Source: Opitutaceae bacterium
GTDB lineage: Bacteria; Verrucomicrobiota; Verrucomicrobiia; Opitutales; Opitutaceae
Length of the DNA: 34,411 nucleotides
NCBI GenBank assembly: GCA_026125215.1
Contig: JAHCLN010000020.1
Span: 1 to 34,411, forward strand
Direction: 5' to 3'
The notes below the pieces were generated by a model, which saw nothing but the letters and a program-made list of their open reading frames with translations, was not told the DNA's origin and ran no database searches. Made by a program: the position numbers and the translations under genes. Below are positions 8,069-15,766 of the stretch, piece by piece (positions within the stretch are counted from its first letter, which is position 1; every line of letters begins with the position of its first letter).

Positions 8069-9124
8069 ATGTCCGCTCCCCGTCCCGACTGGACCTTCGC
8101 CAGTGACAACACCGCCGGCCTCTGCCCCGAGGCGCTCGCCGCACTCACCGCCGCCAACGCGGGCCACGCCGCCGGCTACGGCGGGGATCCCTGGACCGCG
8201 GAGGCCCGGCAGGCACTGCGCACGCTCTTCGCCACGGACTGCGAGGTGTTCTTCGTCTTCAACGGCACCGCGGCCAACGCCCTCGCGCTTGCGGCCGTCT
8301 GCCGCAGCTACGAGGGCGTGTTCTGCCACGAATCCGCCCACCTGCAGGTGGACGAGTGCGGTGCGGTGGAGCATTTCACCGGCGGCGCCAAGGTCATCCC
8401 GCTTGCCGGGGCCGGCGCCAAGCTCGCGCCCGCCGCCGTCGCCGCGGCGATCAACCGGCGGCGCGACGTGCATTTCCCGAAGCCCGGCGCGCTGTCGCTC
8501 ACCCAGGCCACCGAGTTCGGCACGCTTTATACCCCAGACGAAATCCGCGCGTTGGGCGAAGTCGCCCGGCGGGAGGGCATGGCCCTGCACCTGGACGGTG
8601 CGCGCTTCGCCAACGCCGCCGCGGCCTTTGCGCCGCAGGGCATCACGCCGGCCGACCTCACCTGGCGGGCCGGCGTGGACGTGCTGAGCCTCGGCGGCAC
8701 GAGGAACGGCATGCTCGACTGTGAAGCCGTCGTTTTCTTCAACCGGGATCTCGCCCGTGACTTCGGCTACCGCGTGAAGCAGTCCGGCCAGCTGGCCTCC
8801 AAGCAGCGCTTCGCCTGCGCCCAGTGGGTCGCTCTCCTACGCGACGGAGCCTGGCTGCGCCATGCCGCCCATGCCAACGCCATGGCCCGGCGCTTGGCCG
8901 CCGGACTCGCCGCCCTGCCCGGTGTGCGGCTGCTCCATCCCGTCGAGGCCAACGGCGTCTTCGTCGGCCTGTCCGCCGTCCTCGCCGCCAACCTGGAGGC
9001 GCGCGGCTGGCAGTTTCTGAAATTTGTCGGCGACGACGGCTACCGCTTCATGTGCGGCTGGGACACAGCACCGGCCGCCGTGGACGCGCTGCTCGCCGAC
9101 TTCGCCGCTCTGGCCGGCGGTTGA
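8069..9124 (+). CDS. Threonine-aldolase-family protein with substituted PLP lysine
   Basis: A 351-residue fold-type I protein of the beta-eliminating lyase / L-threonine aldolase family, whose active members split threonine or phenylserine to glycine and an aldehyde using PLP. Visible landmarks are N-G-T-A-A-N (65-70, cofactor phosphate), H-L-Q-V-D-E-C-G-A (91-99, ring-stacking His), and H-L-D-G-A-R (174-179, with Asp176 for the pyridine nitrogen). The segment expected to read S-F-G-G-T-K-N-G reads S-L-G-G-T-R-N-G, so Arg212 (codon AGG at 8702-8704) stands where the Schiff-base lysine should be. Lys237 and Lys245 lie downstream and align with the conserved R-x-K...L-A-S-K region, not with the cofactor lysine. 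The frame is intact and the rest looks constrained. It may be inactive, altered in chemistry, or one base away from a normal enzyme. Confidence 0.85.
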   Translation: MSAPRPDWTFASDNTAGLCPEALAALTAANAGHAAGYGGDPWTAEARQALRTLFATDCEVFFVFNGTAANALALAAVCRSYEGVFCHESAHLQVDECGAVEHFTGGAKVIPLAGAGAKLAPAAVAAAINRRRDVHFPKPGALSLTQATEFGTLYTPDEIRALGEVARREGMALHLDGARFANAAAAFAPQGITPADLTWRAGVDVLSLGGTRNGMLDCEAVVFFNRDLARDFGYRVKQSGQLASKQRFACAQWVALLRDGAWLRHAAHANAMARRLAAGLAALPGVRLLHPVEANGVFVGLSAVLAANLEARGWQFLKFVGDDGYRFMCGWDTAPAAVDALLADFAALAGG

Positions 9125-9132
9125 AAACAAAA

Positions 9133-9156
9133 GGCCCCCGCCGGGTAGCGGGGGCC
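9133..9156 (-). terminator. Rho-independent terminator for the FKBP gene
   Basis: A perfect 9-bp stem GGCCCCCGC / GCGGGGGCC with a 6-base loop (9142-9147). On the minus strand it is followed by TTTTGTTTT (9132-9124), a good U tract, so it terminates the FKBP gene whose stop is 26 bases away. It may also slow read-through from the aldolase-like gene, but the plus-strand side has no U tract. The adjacent sequence has two direct copies of CCGGGA. Confidence 0.85.
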
Positions 9157-9181
9157 GGGAATCTATCCGGGAAAAAGCGCC

Positions 9182-9985
9182 TTACTTGGCTTCCGTCGCC
9201 GCGGCGGAGGCCGGGTCGGGGGGCGTCGGCTTGAAGTCGAGCAGCTCAACTTCGAAGACAAGCGCGGCAGCGGGCGGGATGTCGCCGATGCCGGTGTCGC
9301 CGTAGGCGAGGTGCGCGGGGATGTAGAGCTTGATCTTGCCGCCGCGGCCGATGAGCTGCACGCCCTCGGTCCAGCCGGGGATGACCTTGTCCATGGCAAT
9401 CTCCGCCGGCTCGCCGCGGCTGGCGCTGGAGTCAAACACCGTGCCGTCCACCAGTGTGCCGGTGTAGTTGATGCGCACAGTGTCCTGCAGCGTGGGCTTC
9501 GCCGCGGAACCGGCCGCCAGGATCTCGTAGCGCAGACCGCTGGGGAGCTCCTTGACGTTGGGCTGTGCCTTGAGGCCGGCCAAAAATTCCTGCGAAAGGC
9601 GCTCGTTCTCGGCCTTGAGCCGCTCGAAGGCGGCCTGCTGCCGGCCTTGGACGAACTCGTCCATCACCGGGCCGATCTTGGCCAGCTCGTGCGGCGGCTC
9701 CTTGCCGGCGGCCGCCAGGGCCACGCCCTTGGTGAGGTGGGCGATCTGCGCCGGGGTGAGCTCAAGCTCATGCAGACCGAGCCGGGCGGTGAAAAACCAG
9801 CCGAAGGTCTCAAGGATCTGCGCTTCGGTGAATTCGCCCGCCGGGGCGGCGGCGAGGGCGGCGGGGGTCTTTTCCGCATCGGCGGAGGCCCGGCCGGGAA
9901 GATTAAGCGAGACTTCCTGCGCGAAGGCCGCGGTGGTGACACCGAGACCCAGCAGGGCGGTCGTGAACAGGGAGGGGAGTTTCAT
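9182..9985 (-). CDS. Exported FKBP-type peptidyl-prolyl cis-trans isomerase
   Basis: A 267-residue protein with a Sec signal peptide (basic start, hydrophobic core, A-F-A cleavage site near residue 22), so it acts in the periplasm. Residues about 50-140 are an FKBP_N-type helical dimerisation segment as in Mip/FkpA, ending in a charged helix. Residues about 150-252 are the FKBP domain with Y-T-G-T-L-x-D-G-x-x-F-D (174-185), V-I-P-G-W (201-205), A-Y-G (227-229) and I-P-P-x-x-x-L-V-F-E-V-E-L-L (236-249), which form the proline pocket. The role is folding or refolding of exported proteins. It is monocistronic: a terminator follows it and the divergent LOG-domain gene starts 148 bases upstream. 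A -10-like GATAAT lies at 10082-10087 on the minus strand, without a clear -35. Confidence 0.92.
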   Translation of the reverse strand: MKLPSLFTTALLGLGVTTAAFAQEVSLNLPGRASADAEKTPAALAAAPAGEFTEAQILETFGWFFTARLGLHELELTPAQIAHLTKGVALAAAGKEPPHELAKIGPVMDEFVQGRQQAAFERLKAENERLSQEFLAGLKAQPNVKELPSGLRYEILAAGSAAKPTLQDTVRINYTGTLVDGTVFDSSASRGEPAEIAMDKVIPGWTEGVQLIGRGGKIKLYIPAHLAYGDTGIGDIPPAAALVFEVELLDFKPTPPDPASAAATEAK

Positions 9986-10133
9986 ACGTTGAGGTTGGGA
10001 GGAAGGAGTTGGTCACTTGCCGGGCGCTTTTGTGCCGCGGAGTTTTCGGATGTGCCAGCCGCCCCGGCGGAATGCAATCCATTATCCCCGCTTGAGTCAG
10101 CCCCGGGTCTGGGGCATCGTCCCGGCTTTCCCC

Positions 10134-12044
10134 ATGTCATCCGACCAATTTTGGACCAGTCAGGACGGCCAGATTCTGGCCGTAAAAGCCAAGGGCGAAC
10201 AAACGGCCCTGCTCACCCTCGCCTTCTGGCCGCGCCTGCCCGCGGAATTTGAGTTCATGAAGGCGCACCGCACCGCCCTGCGCTTCACCGAGCGCAGCTC
10301 GCTGGCGCGGATCGGCATCGAGATGATCCTGCAGGGACCGCCCGTGGTGGACGGCAACCGCCTGGTGCTCGAGGCCGAGGCCTTCCTCTACGACCAGAGC
10401 TTCCCCAACGCGCCCTATTGGAAAAAACTCCTGCGCCCCGGCACGCCGGTGGGCCGGCTCTTCCATGCCCCGGCCTCCGCCAAGCTTTCCAGCACCGAGA
10501 TTTGGGCGGCCCTGCAGCAGAACCTGCTCAAGCTGCCCAACACGATCTCGATCGACTCGGGCGGCCGCGTCTTTTTTACCCCCCACGCCGTCAGCTACAC
10601 GCTCAACCCGCGGCTCCAGCGGCTCAACTTCGAGCACATTGTCAGCGGTTACGCCGGCCGCTCCTTCATCGACAAGATCCAGGTCCGCCACGACGCCGCG
10701 CCGCTCACCATTCCGCCGCAGTCGGGCATCCTCACCAGCTGCTCCATGTATCTCAAGGAGCACTACGTGGTGCTCAACCCCGGCGAGGGCAATTTTGGCC
10801 TCCATACCAGCGCCGTCCTGCTCGACCCCATCAAGACCTTCGGCACAAACATCATGCTGGAAATCTACAACACCGGCGCCCACCCGGTGGTGAACCCGAT
10901 GGTGTCCGTCGAGGTGTTCCGCGCCCCGCCCTACACCGATCCCGAGGCCAAGACGCTCGCCCGGCAGCGCCAGCGGCTCCTCGGCACCGCGCAGGGTCTT
11001 TTCAAATGCCTGGATGAGTTTCCCGCCCGCGACACCGGCGCTCCCGCCCCGAAAACCAAAATCACCGTCCGCGGCCAGAGCGCCACGATGGAAAACCGCG
11101 CCATTCTCATCCGCGCGAAGGACGAGGAGCTGCGCAAGCTGCTCGAAGGCGATGCCTGCCCCGTGGGCAGCCGCACCCTGATCCAGGCCCTCGACGCCGC
11201 CCCGGCCGACGCCGACACGCTCGTCGTGGATTTTTTTCCCGACCTGCTGGAGCACATGGAACTGATCACGCGGCTCGGCGACCTGAAGCTGCGGCGCATC
11301 ATCTTCCGCCGCGCCTCGCGCACGCACGGCTACTTTCTGTCGAGCAACGCCCACGCCCGCCTCGATACGTTCTACAACCTCGGCATCAAGGTCTACTGGT
11401 ATGACGAACTGACGAAGGACCTTTACCTGCACACCTACAAGCGCGACCACGGCTTCTTCGTGCGGGAGGAGATGGCGCGCAAGTTCCAGGAGAGCACCAT
11501 CCTCGCCTTCTACGGTTCCGCCGTCGGGCTCGACCAAACCGACACCGACCGCATCTCGTCGCTGGTGGACAAGCTCACCGGCTTCCTCGGCGGCAACCTG
11601 GGCGTGCTCACCGGCGGCGGCGGCGGCGTCATGCGCCTCGCCACCGACCAAGCCCGCGACAAGGGCGCCCTCACCGGCGCCTGTTTCCTGGAACTGGAAG
11701 CCCAGCCGCCCGAGCTCGGTGTGGACTTCTTCAACACCTTTCAGGAAAACTCGCGCCACTTCCGCCAAAAATGGTTCGAGGCGGCCGATTTCTGCGTCTT
11801 CAACGTCGGCGGCGTCGGCACCCTCGAGGAAATCGGCATCGAGCTGTGCAACCTCAAGCTCGGCATCCGCCCGCGCATCCCCTACGTGTTTTTCAACTCC
11901 AAGTTCTGGGGCGACCTGCGCCGGCAGGTGAACCAGATGATCAAGGACCGACGCGCCCCCGCCTGGATGAGCGACTACATCCTCTTCACCGACGACCCCG
12001 ACGAAGTCGTGAAATTTTACCGCAAGAAGCTGCAGGTTTTGTGA
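10134..12044 (+). CDS. Large protein with C-terminal LOG (lysine-decarboxylase-like) domain
   Basis: A 636-residue cytoplasmic protein (no signal or membrane span). Residues about 455-636 are a Rossmann-like LOG domain with T-G-G-G-G-G-V-M (493-500), S-R-H-F-R-Q-K-W (540-547) and N-V-G-G-V-G-T-L-E-E (557-566). The LOG signature is P-G-G-x-G-T-x-x-E; here the proline is Val, but the catalytic Arg/Lys and Glu positions are present. Active LOG proteins are nucleoside 5'-monophosphate phosphoribohydrolases (cytokinin activation in plants and some bacteria). The first 450 residues are unrecognised. About 1-300 are beta-rich, and 345-430 look like a second alpha/beta fold with a D-x-L-V-V-D-F-F-P-D strand. 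ATG at 10134 is chosen; earlier in-frame codons read through intergenic sequence. Usual LOG proteins are 180-300 residues, so this is a long fusion. purD follows 54 bases later. Confidence 0.8.
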   Translation: MSSDQFWTSQDGQILAVKAKGEQTALLTLAFWPRLPAEFEFMKAHRTALRFTERSSLARIGIEMILQGPPVVDGNRLVLEAEAFLYDQSFPNAPYWKKLLRPGTPVGRLFHAPASAKLSSTEIWAALQQNLLKLPNTISIDSGGRVFFTPHAVSYTLNPRLQRLNFEHIVSGYAGRSFIDKIQVRHDAAPLTIPPQSGILTSCSMYLKEHYVVLNPGEGNFGLHTSAVLLDPIKTFGTNIMLEIYNTGAHPVVNPMVSVEVFRAPPYTDPEAKTLARQRQRLLGTAQGLFKCLDEFPARDTGAPAPKTKITVRGQSATMENRAILIRAKDEELRKLLEGDACPVGSRTLIQALDAAPADADTLVVDFFPDLLEHMELITRLGDLKLRRIIFRRASRTHGYFLSSNAHARLDTFYNLGIKVYWYDELTKDLYLHTYKRDHGFFVREEMARKFQESTILAFYGSAVGLDQTDTDRISSLVDKLTGFLGGNLGVLTGGGGGVMRLATDQARDKGALTGACFLELEAQPPELGVDFFNTFQENSRHFRQKWFEAADFCVFNVGGVGTLEEIGIELCNLKLGIRPRIPYVFFNSKFWGDLRRQVNQMIKDRRAPAWMSDYILFTDDPDEVVKFYRKKLQVL

Positions 12045-12098
12045 AGGCGTGACACAGCCGAGCCTTGCCTCCGTCCGAGTGGCCTGAATTTTCGCTCT

Positions 12099-13388
12099 GT
12101 GGCCACACCGCTTCCCTCCTCCGTCCTGGTCGTCGGCGCCGGCGGGCGCGAACACACGCTCGTCCGCGCCCTGCTCGCCTCACCCGCCGGCCCACGCGTG
12201 ATCTGCGCGCCCGGCAACGCCGGCATCGCTCAGGATGTGACCTGTTTTCCTGTCGCCGCGGATGATGTGGCCGGCCTCACCGCCCTCGCGCAACGGGAGC
12301 AAGTGGCGTTCGTCGTCGTCGGGCCGGAAGTCCCGCTGGCCCTCGGTCTGGCCGACCGCCTGCTCGCCGCCGGCATCCCGGTTTATGGTCCGAAAGCTGC
12401 CGGCGCGCGGCTCGAAGCCTCAAAAATCTTCACCAAGGAAATCCTCCTCAAATACCGGATTCCCACCGCCGCCGCCGGAATCTTTTCCGCCGAGGCACCG
12501 GCGCTCGCCTACCTCCAATCCCACCCGGCGCCCATCGTCATCAAGGCCGACGGGCTCGCCGCCGGCAAGGGTGTGGTCGTGGCGCAGACCGATGCCGAAG
12601 CCGCCGCCGCGGTGCGCGAAATGTTCGCCGGCAAGTTCGGCACCAGCGGCAGCAAAATTCTCATCGAGGACTGTCTGGTCGGCGAGGAGACCTCGATCCT
12701 CGTGGTCGTTTCCGGCCGCGATTACGTCATCCTGCCGACCTCGCAGGACCACAAGCGCATCGGCGACGGCGACACCGGCCCCAACACCGGCGGCATGGGC
12801 ACCTACTCGCCGGCCGAAGTCGTCACCCCGGAACTGCTCCGGCGCATCGAGGACGAGATCGTCCGCCCCTCGGTGAACGCCATCGCCGACGAGGGACTCG
12901 ACTACTGCGGCACGCTCTTCATCGGCATCATGCTCACACCGACCGGGCCGAGCGTGATCGAATACAACGCCCGCTTCGGCGACCCCGAGACCCAGGTCGT
13001 CCTCCCGCGGCTCGACAGCGACCTCCTCGAACTGCTCTGGCGCGCCGCCCGGCGGGAGCTCGCCGGCTTTCAGCTCAAGGTGAAACCCATCCACGCCCTC
13101 TGTGTCGTCATCGCGGCCAAGGGCTACCCGGAGAAATTCCCCAAAGGCGATGTCATCACCCTGCCGCCCGCCGTTCCCGGGCTCGTCACCATTTACCACG
13201 CCGGCACCGCCAAAAATCCCGCCGGCGAACTCGTCACCAACGGCGGCCGCGTCCTCGGCGTCACCGCCCTCGGTGCCACCCTGCGCGATGCCGCCCGCGA
13301 CGCCTATGCCGTGTGCGATGCCATCCGGTGCGGCTCGAAATACTTCCGGCGCGACATCGGCGCCAGGCAATTGAACCGGTCCCGGTGA
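12099..13388 (+). CDS. purD: Phosphoribosylamine-glycine ligase
   Basis: A 429-residue ATP-grasp enzyme that joins 5-phosphoribosylamine and glycine (second step of de novo purine synthesis). Visible are the N-terminal V-V-G-A-G-G-R-E-H (11-19), G-P-E-V-P-L at about 75, the ATP-grasp loop G-L-A-A-G-K-G-V-V-V-A, N-T-G-G-M-G-T-Y-S-P, F-G-D-P-E-T-Q, and the C-terminal T-N-G-G-R-V-L-G-V-T. Length is normal. The start is GTG at 12099; no nearby ATG would keep the first beta strand, and no Shine-Dalgarno is visible. Its stop overlaps the GTG of the next gene (GTGA, 13385-13388). glyA, which makes the glycine substrate, lies about 2.4 kb downstream. Confidence 0.95.
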   Translation: MATPLPSSVLVVGAGGREHTLVRALLASPAGPRVICAPGNAGIAQDVTCFPVAADDVAGLTALAQREQVAFVVVGPEVPLALGLADRLLAAGIPVYGPKAAGARLEASKIFTKEILLKYRIPTAAAGIFSAEAPALAYLQSHPAPIVIKADGLAAGKGVVVAQTDAEAAAAVREMFAGKFGTSGSKILIEDCLVGEETSILVVVSGRDYVILPTSQDHKRIGDGDTGPNTGGMGTYSPAEVVTPELLRRIEDEIVRPSVNAIADEGLDYCGTLFIGIMLTPTGPSVIEYNARFGDPETQVVLPRLDSDLLELLWRAARRELAGFQLKVKPIHALCVVIAAKGYPEKFPKGDVITLPPAVPGLVTIYHAGTAKNPAGELVTNGGRVLGVTALGATLRDAARDAYAVCDAIRCGSKYFRRDIGARQLNRSR

Positions 13389-14017
13389 AATCGTTTTCGT
13401 TACGCCCGGTCCTGCTCGCTCTCGCCGTTGCCGGTCCGCTGGTGGCCGGCCCGGACGACGTCCGTGACCTCGGCGAATCCCTCGTTTACGTGCGCATGGA
13501 GCGCGTGACGGCAGAGTCCGCCGCCTTGCCGGCGGCGCCGTCGCTCGTGCTCGACCTGCGCTACGCCGCCGGGGAAGACGCGGCGGCCGCCGCGCTGCAG
13601 GCCAAGCTGCGGGGCAACCCCGCCGGGCGACGTCTGCTGCTGGTGCTGGCCAATCCCGAGACCGCCGCCCCGCTGCGGCGCATCCTGGAACCGGCCCATC
13701 TGCCCGCCCGCGTGCTGGTGCTCGGCCGGGCCGGGGAGAATTTTGAACCCGACATCCCGGTCGACTTTGATGCCGAGGCCGAGCGCACCGCGTGGGCCGC
13801 CGGCGGCACCGGGGATCTCACCGAGCTGATCACGGACAATCCCGGCAAGATTCGCCTTGATGAAGCCGCCATCGTGCGCCGGCACCAGAACGGCGGGCCG
13901 GAGGACGGAGAACCGCCCGCTGCCGCGGCGGCCGGCACGCCGGTGACGGACCGGGTGCTGCAACGGGCCGTGCAGCTGCATCGCGGACTCAACGCCCTGC
14001 CCTCCGGCCGGAATTGA
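13385..14017 (+). CDS. Exported protein of unknown function
   Basis: A 210-residue protein, starting with a GTG that overlaps the purD stop. The N terminus (K-S-F-S-L-R-P then about 14 hydrophobic residues, then V-A-G-P-D-D) is a Sec signal peptide, with cleavage likely near residue 21-22. The mature part has a strand-helix-strand pattern: S-L-V-L-D-L-R-Y-A at about 52, then L-L-L-V-L-A-N-P-E-T, then R-V-L-V-L-G-R. The C-terminal 40 residues are Pro/Ala-rich with a short helical end. The S-L-V-L-D-L-R strand is reminiscent of S41 peptidases, but no catalytic Ser/Lys region is visible, so I do not assign it. Overlap with purD suggests co-translation; a functional link is not obvious. Confidence 0.7.
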   Translation: MKSFSLRPVLLALAVAGPLVAGPDDVRDLGESLVYVRMERVTAESAALPAAPSLVLDLRYAAGEDAAAAALQAKLRGNPAGRRLLLVLANPETAAPLRRILEPAHLPARVLVLGRAGENFEPDIPVDFDAEAERTAWAAGGTGDLTELITDNPGKIRLDEAAIVRRHQNGGPEDGEPPAAAAAGTPVTDRVLQRAVQLHRGLNALPSGRN

Positions 14018-14070
14018 GCCGGACTCTGCCTTTGCAATTCGGCGCAATTCGTATCCCCTGAATCTGCCGC

Positions 14071-14556
14071 ATGCCGCCTCCCGGACACATTCTGGTCGTC
14101 TGCACCGCCAACATCTGCCGCAGCCCGATGGCCGCGGGGCTGTTGCAACATGCCCTGGCCGCGCAACCGGAGCCCCTGCGCTCGCTGCAGGTCGTCTCCG
14201 CCGGCCTCGCCGCCCGCGCCGGCGAGCGGGTTTCCGAAAACTCGATCCTGGCGCTCAAAAAGACCGGCATCGACATCGCCGGCCACCGCAGCCAGCCCGT
14301 CACGCAGGCACTACTCGACAACGCGCTCGTGGTGCTGTGCATGACCGAATCGCACCGGCAGATGATCGAGCTGCAGGCCTCCCCTCCTCCGGCCCGCCTG
14401 CACCTGTTCCGCGAGTTCATGCCCCAAACAGGCGACAAGGAAATCCCCGACCCCTACGGCGGCCCGCTGCGCGTTTACGAAATCAGTCGGGACGAGATGG
14501 TGGACGCCATCCCCAGCCTCATCGCTTATCTCAAGACGCTCGTCGCCGCCGAATAG
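14071..14556 (+). CDS. Low-molecular-weight protein-tyrosine-phosphatase-family protein
   Basis: A 161-residue phosphatase of the LMW-PTP/arsenate-reductase fold. The P-loop V-C-T-A-N-I-C-R-S-P (10-19) gives the C-x5-R motif (Cys11, Arg17), and the general-acid Asp127 lies in D-P-Y-G-G. In bacteria these enzymes dephosphorylate tyrosine kinases of exopolysaccharide synthesis, or free arginine-phosphate or low-molecular-weight substrates; no kinase is encoded nearby. Thr-Ala replaces the common x-G of C-x-G-N-x-C-R-S, a frequent variation. ATG at 14071 follows an A/T-richer stretch with two direct GCAATTCG repeats (about 14036-14051). It is convergent with the GH43 gene; a weak 7-bp inverted repeat (14562-14568 / 14592-14598) lies between the two stops. 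Confidence 0.9.
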   Translation: MPPPGHILVVCTANICRSPMAAGLLQHALAAQPEPLRSLQVVSAGLAARAGERVSENSILALKKTGIDIAGHRSQPVTQALLDNALVVLCMTESHRQMIELQASPPPARLHLFREFMPQTGDKEIPDPYGGPLRVYEISRDEMVDAIPSLIAYLKTLVAAE

Positions 14557-14610
14557 CACCGGCCGGCGACCCAGCGACCGTGCGGACCTTCCGCCGGCTT
14601 AGCCTGACGT

Positions 14611-15567
14611 TCACCCCTTCGGCGCCGGTTGCGGCGAGCGGGTCGGACCTTGCAGCCGCCACCAACCGCTCGTCGGGTCGCGCTGCAGACGATCCATGTA
14701 AACCACCCGGTCGGCCGAAGGCGCCACCGGGTCGGCATGCGCATGGTAAACCATGAACCGCTCGGTCCCATCAGGAGAAAGCACGACCGAATTATGCCCG
14801 GGGCCCGACACCCCGATCGCGGGATTGCTCGCCGCCAGCGGGTTGGCGGGATCCTTGGTCCAGGGGCCGAGCGGGTGCGTCGCCCGAGCCAGGCCGATGC
14901 CGTAGCCGGCATACATGTAATGGTTCGCGGAATAGGTCATCACGTAGTGGTCACCATCGCGCCAGACGGCGGAACCTTCGTTGCAGCGGTTCCAGTCGCG
15001 GATCTCCAGCTCCCAGGGCTGATCGGCCTCGAGCAGCAAAACCGGCTCGCCGACCGGCGACAACAGGTCCTCGCTGAGGCACACCCCATAAATGGTGCCG
15101 TAATCATAACCGTCGCGCCGGCCATTCCGGCTGAAATAGAGCCACGGCGTGCCGTCGTCGTCGATGAAGAGGTGCCCGTCGATCGTGGAATAGCCGGGGT
15201 CGAACCACGGCGTGCGCAGATCGCGATACGGTCCCTCGGGCCGGTCGCTCACGGCCAGACCCATGAGCATGCGCATCGGCGTCACCCCGCGCAGCGTGCC
15301 GCTGTAGGTGAGGTAAAACCGTCCACGATAGGCGCACACTTCCGGCGCCCACAGCCGCCCGTCCACCCAGCTTGCGGCATCGCGCCGCCACAACCAGCCG
15401 CCCGGCGTCCAATCAAGCAGGTTGGACGAGTAAAAGTAGCGGAACCCTTCGTCCGGGTCCGTCGTGCCGGTCAGGTAGTAACGATCCGCATGCCGCCAGG
15501 CGAACGGATCCCCCATGTGCAGGGGCTGGGCGCCCACCGGATTGGTGTAGGTGCGGACGGTTGACAT
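14611..15567 (-). CDS. Glycoside hydrolase family 43-type enzyme
   Basis: A 318-residue five-bladed beta-propeller of GH43 type. Typical activities are beta-xylosidase, alpha-L-arabinofuranosidase or arabinanase. The three acidic positions fit: Asp20 in H-M-G-D-P-F (base), Asp130 in S-T-I-D-G-H-L-F (pKa modulator), and Glu197 in R-C-N-E-G-S-A-V (acid). The late signature G-P-G-H-N-S-V-V and M-V-Y-H-A-H is characteristic of the family. ATG at 15567 is preferred over an in-frame TTG five codons earlier. There is no signal peptide, so it would act in the cytoplasm on imported oligosaccharides. It stands alone between the phosphatase and glyA genes, with no transporter or regulator next to it. 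Confidence 0.88.
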   Translation of the reverse strand: MSTVRTYTNPVGAQPLHMGDPFAWRHADRYYLTGTTDPDEGFRYFYSSNLLDWTPGGWLWRRDAASWVDGRLWAPEVCAYRGRFYLTYSGTLRGVTPMRMLMGLAVSDRPEGPYRDLRTPWFDPGYSTIDGHLFIDDDGTPWLYFSRNGRRDGYDYGTIYGVCLSEDLLSPVGEPVLLLEADQPWELEIRDWNRCNEGSAVWRDGDHYVMTYSANHYMYAGYGIGLARATHPLGPWTKDPANPLAASNPAIGVSGPGHNSVVLSPDGTERFMVYHAHADPVAPSADRVVYMDRLQRDPTSGWWRLQGPTRSPQPAPKG

Positions 15568-15658
15568 GCCCGGCAGCGTCAACCGTTCCGCCTTGAACTG
15601 TCGATGCGTGAAACATGGCTGACACCCAAAGACGGATTGCGACGGCCGAAAGGGCTTA

Positions 15659-15762
15659 ATTTCGATTTTCGATTCTGGATTTTTGATTTCCAGTCCGCTC
15701 TGCTTGGATCAGATTGAAAATCGCGTTCCGAGCAACGCGACAACTTCGTCGAAAATCAAAAA
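15659..15762 (+). promoter_or_regulatory. glyA leader with repeated GATTTT/GAAAATC motifs and a hairpin
   Basis: The 199-base divergent region between GH43 and glyA contains an AT-rich block unlike its surroundings. CGATTTTCGA (15663-15672) and TTTTTGATTT (15680-15689) have inverted partners TCGAAAATC (15749-15757) and AAATCAAAAA (15753-15762) just before the glyA ATG, and another GAAAATCG is at 15716-15723. Between them is a perfect hairpin TCGCGTT-CCGAGC-AACGCGA (15721-15740). This may be a binding region or a folded mRNA leader. It does not match a glycine riboswitch that I recognise. No clear -35/-10 pair could be fixed. Confidence 0.4.
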
Positions 15763-15766
15763 CTAC

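Noticed and set aside
6302..8590. One 762-codon minus-strand open frame
   Set aside because: It joins the queG frame to unrelated sequence antisense to the aldolase-like gene. queG has a proper ATG at 7429 next to the aroK stop, and the upstream part has no protein-like motifs.
10137..12155. 672-codon open frame antisense to the LOG-domain gene
   Set aside because: A GC-rich shadow of the plus-strand gene: Val/Gly/Asp-rich without domains, while the plus-strand frame contains LOG motifs.
14562..14598. 7-bp inverted repeat between the phosphatase and GH43 genes
   Set aside because: The loop is 23 bases and there is no U tract; too weak to list as a terminator.
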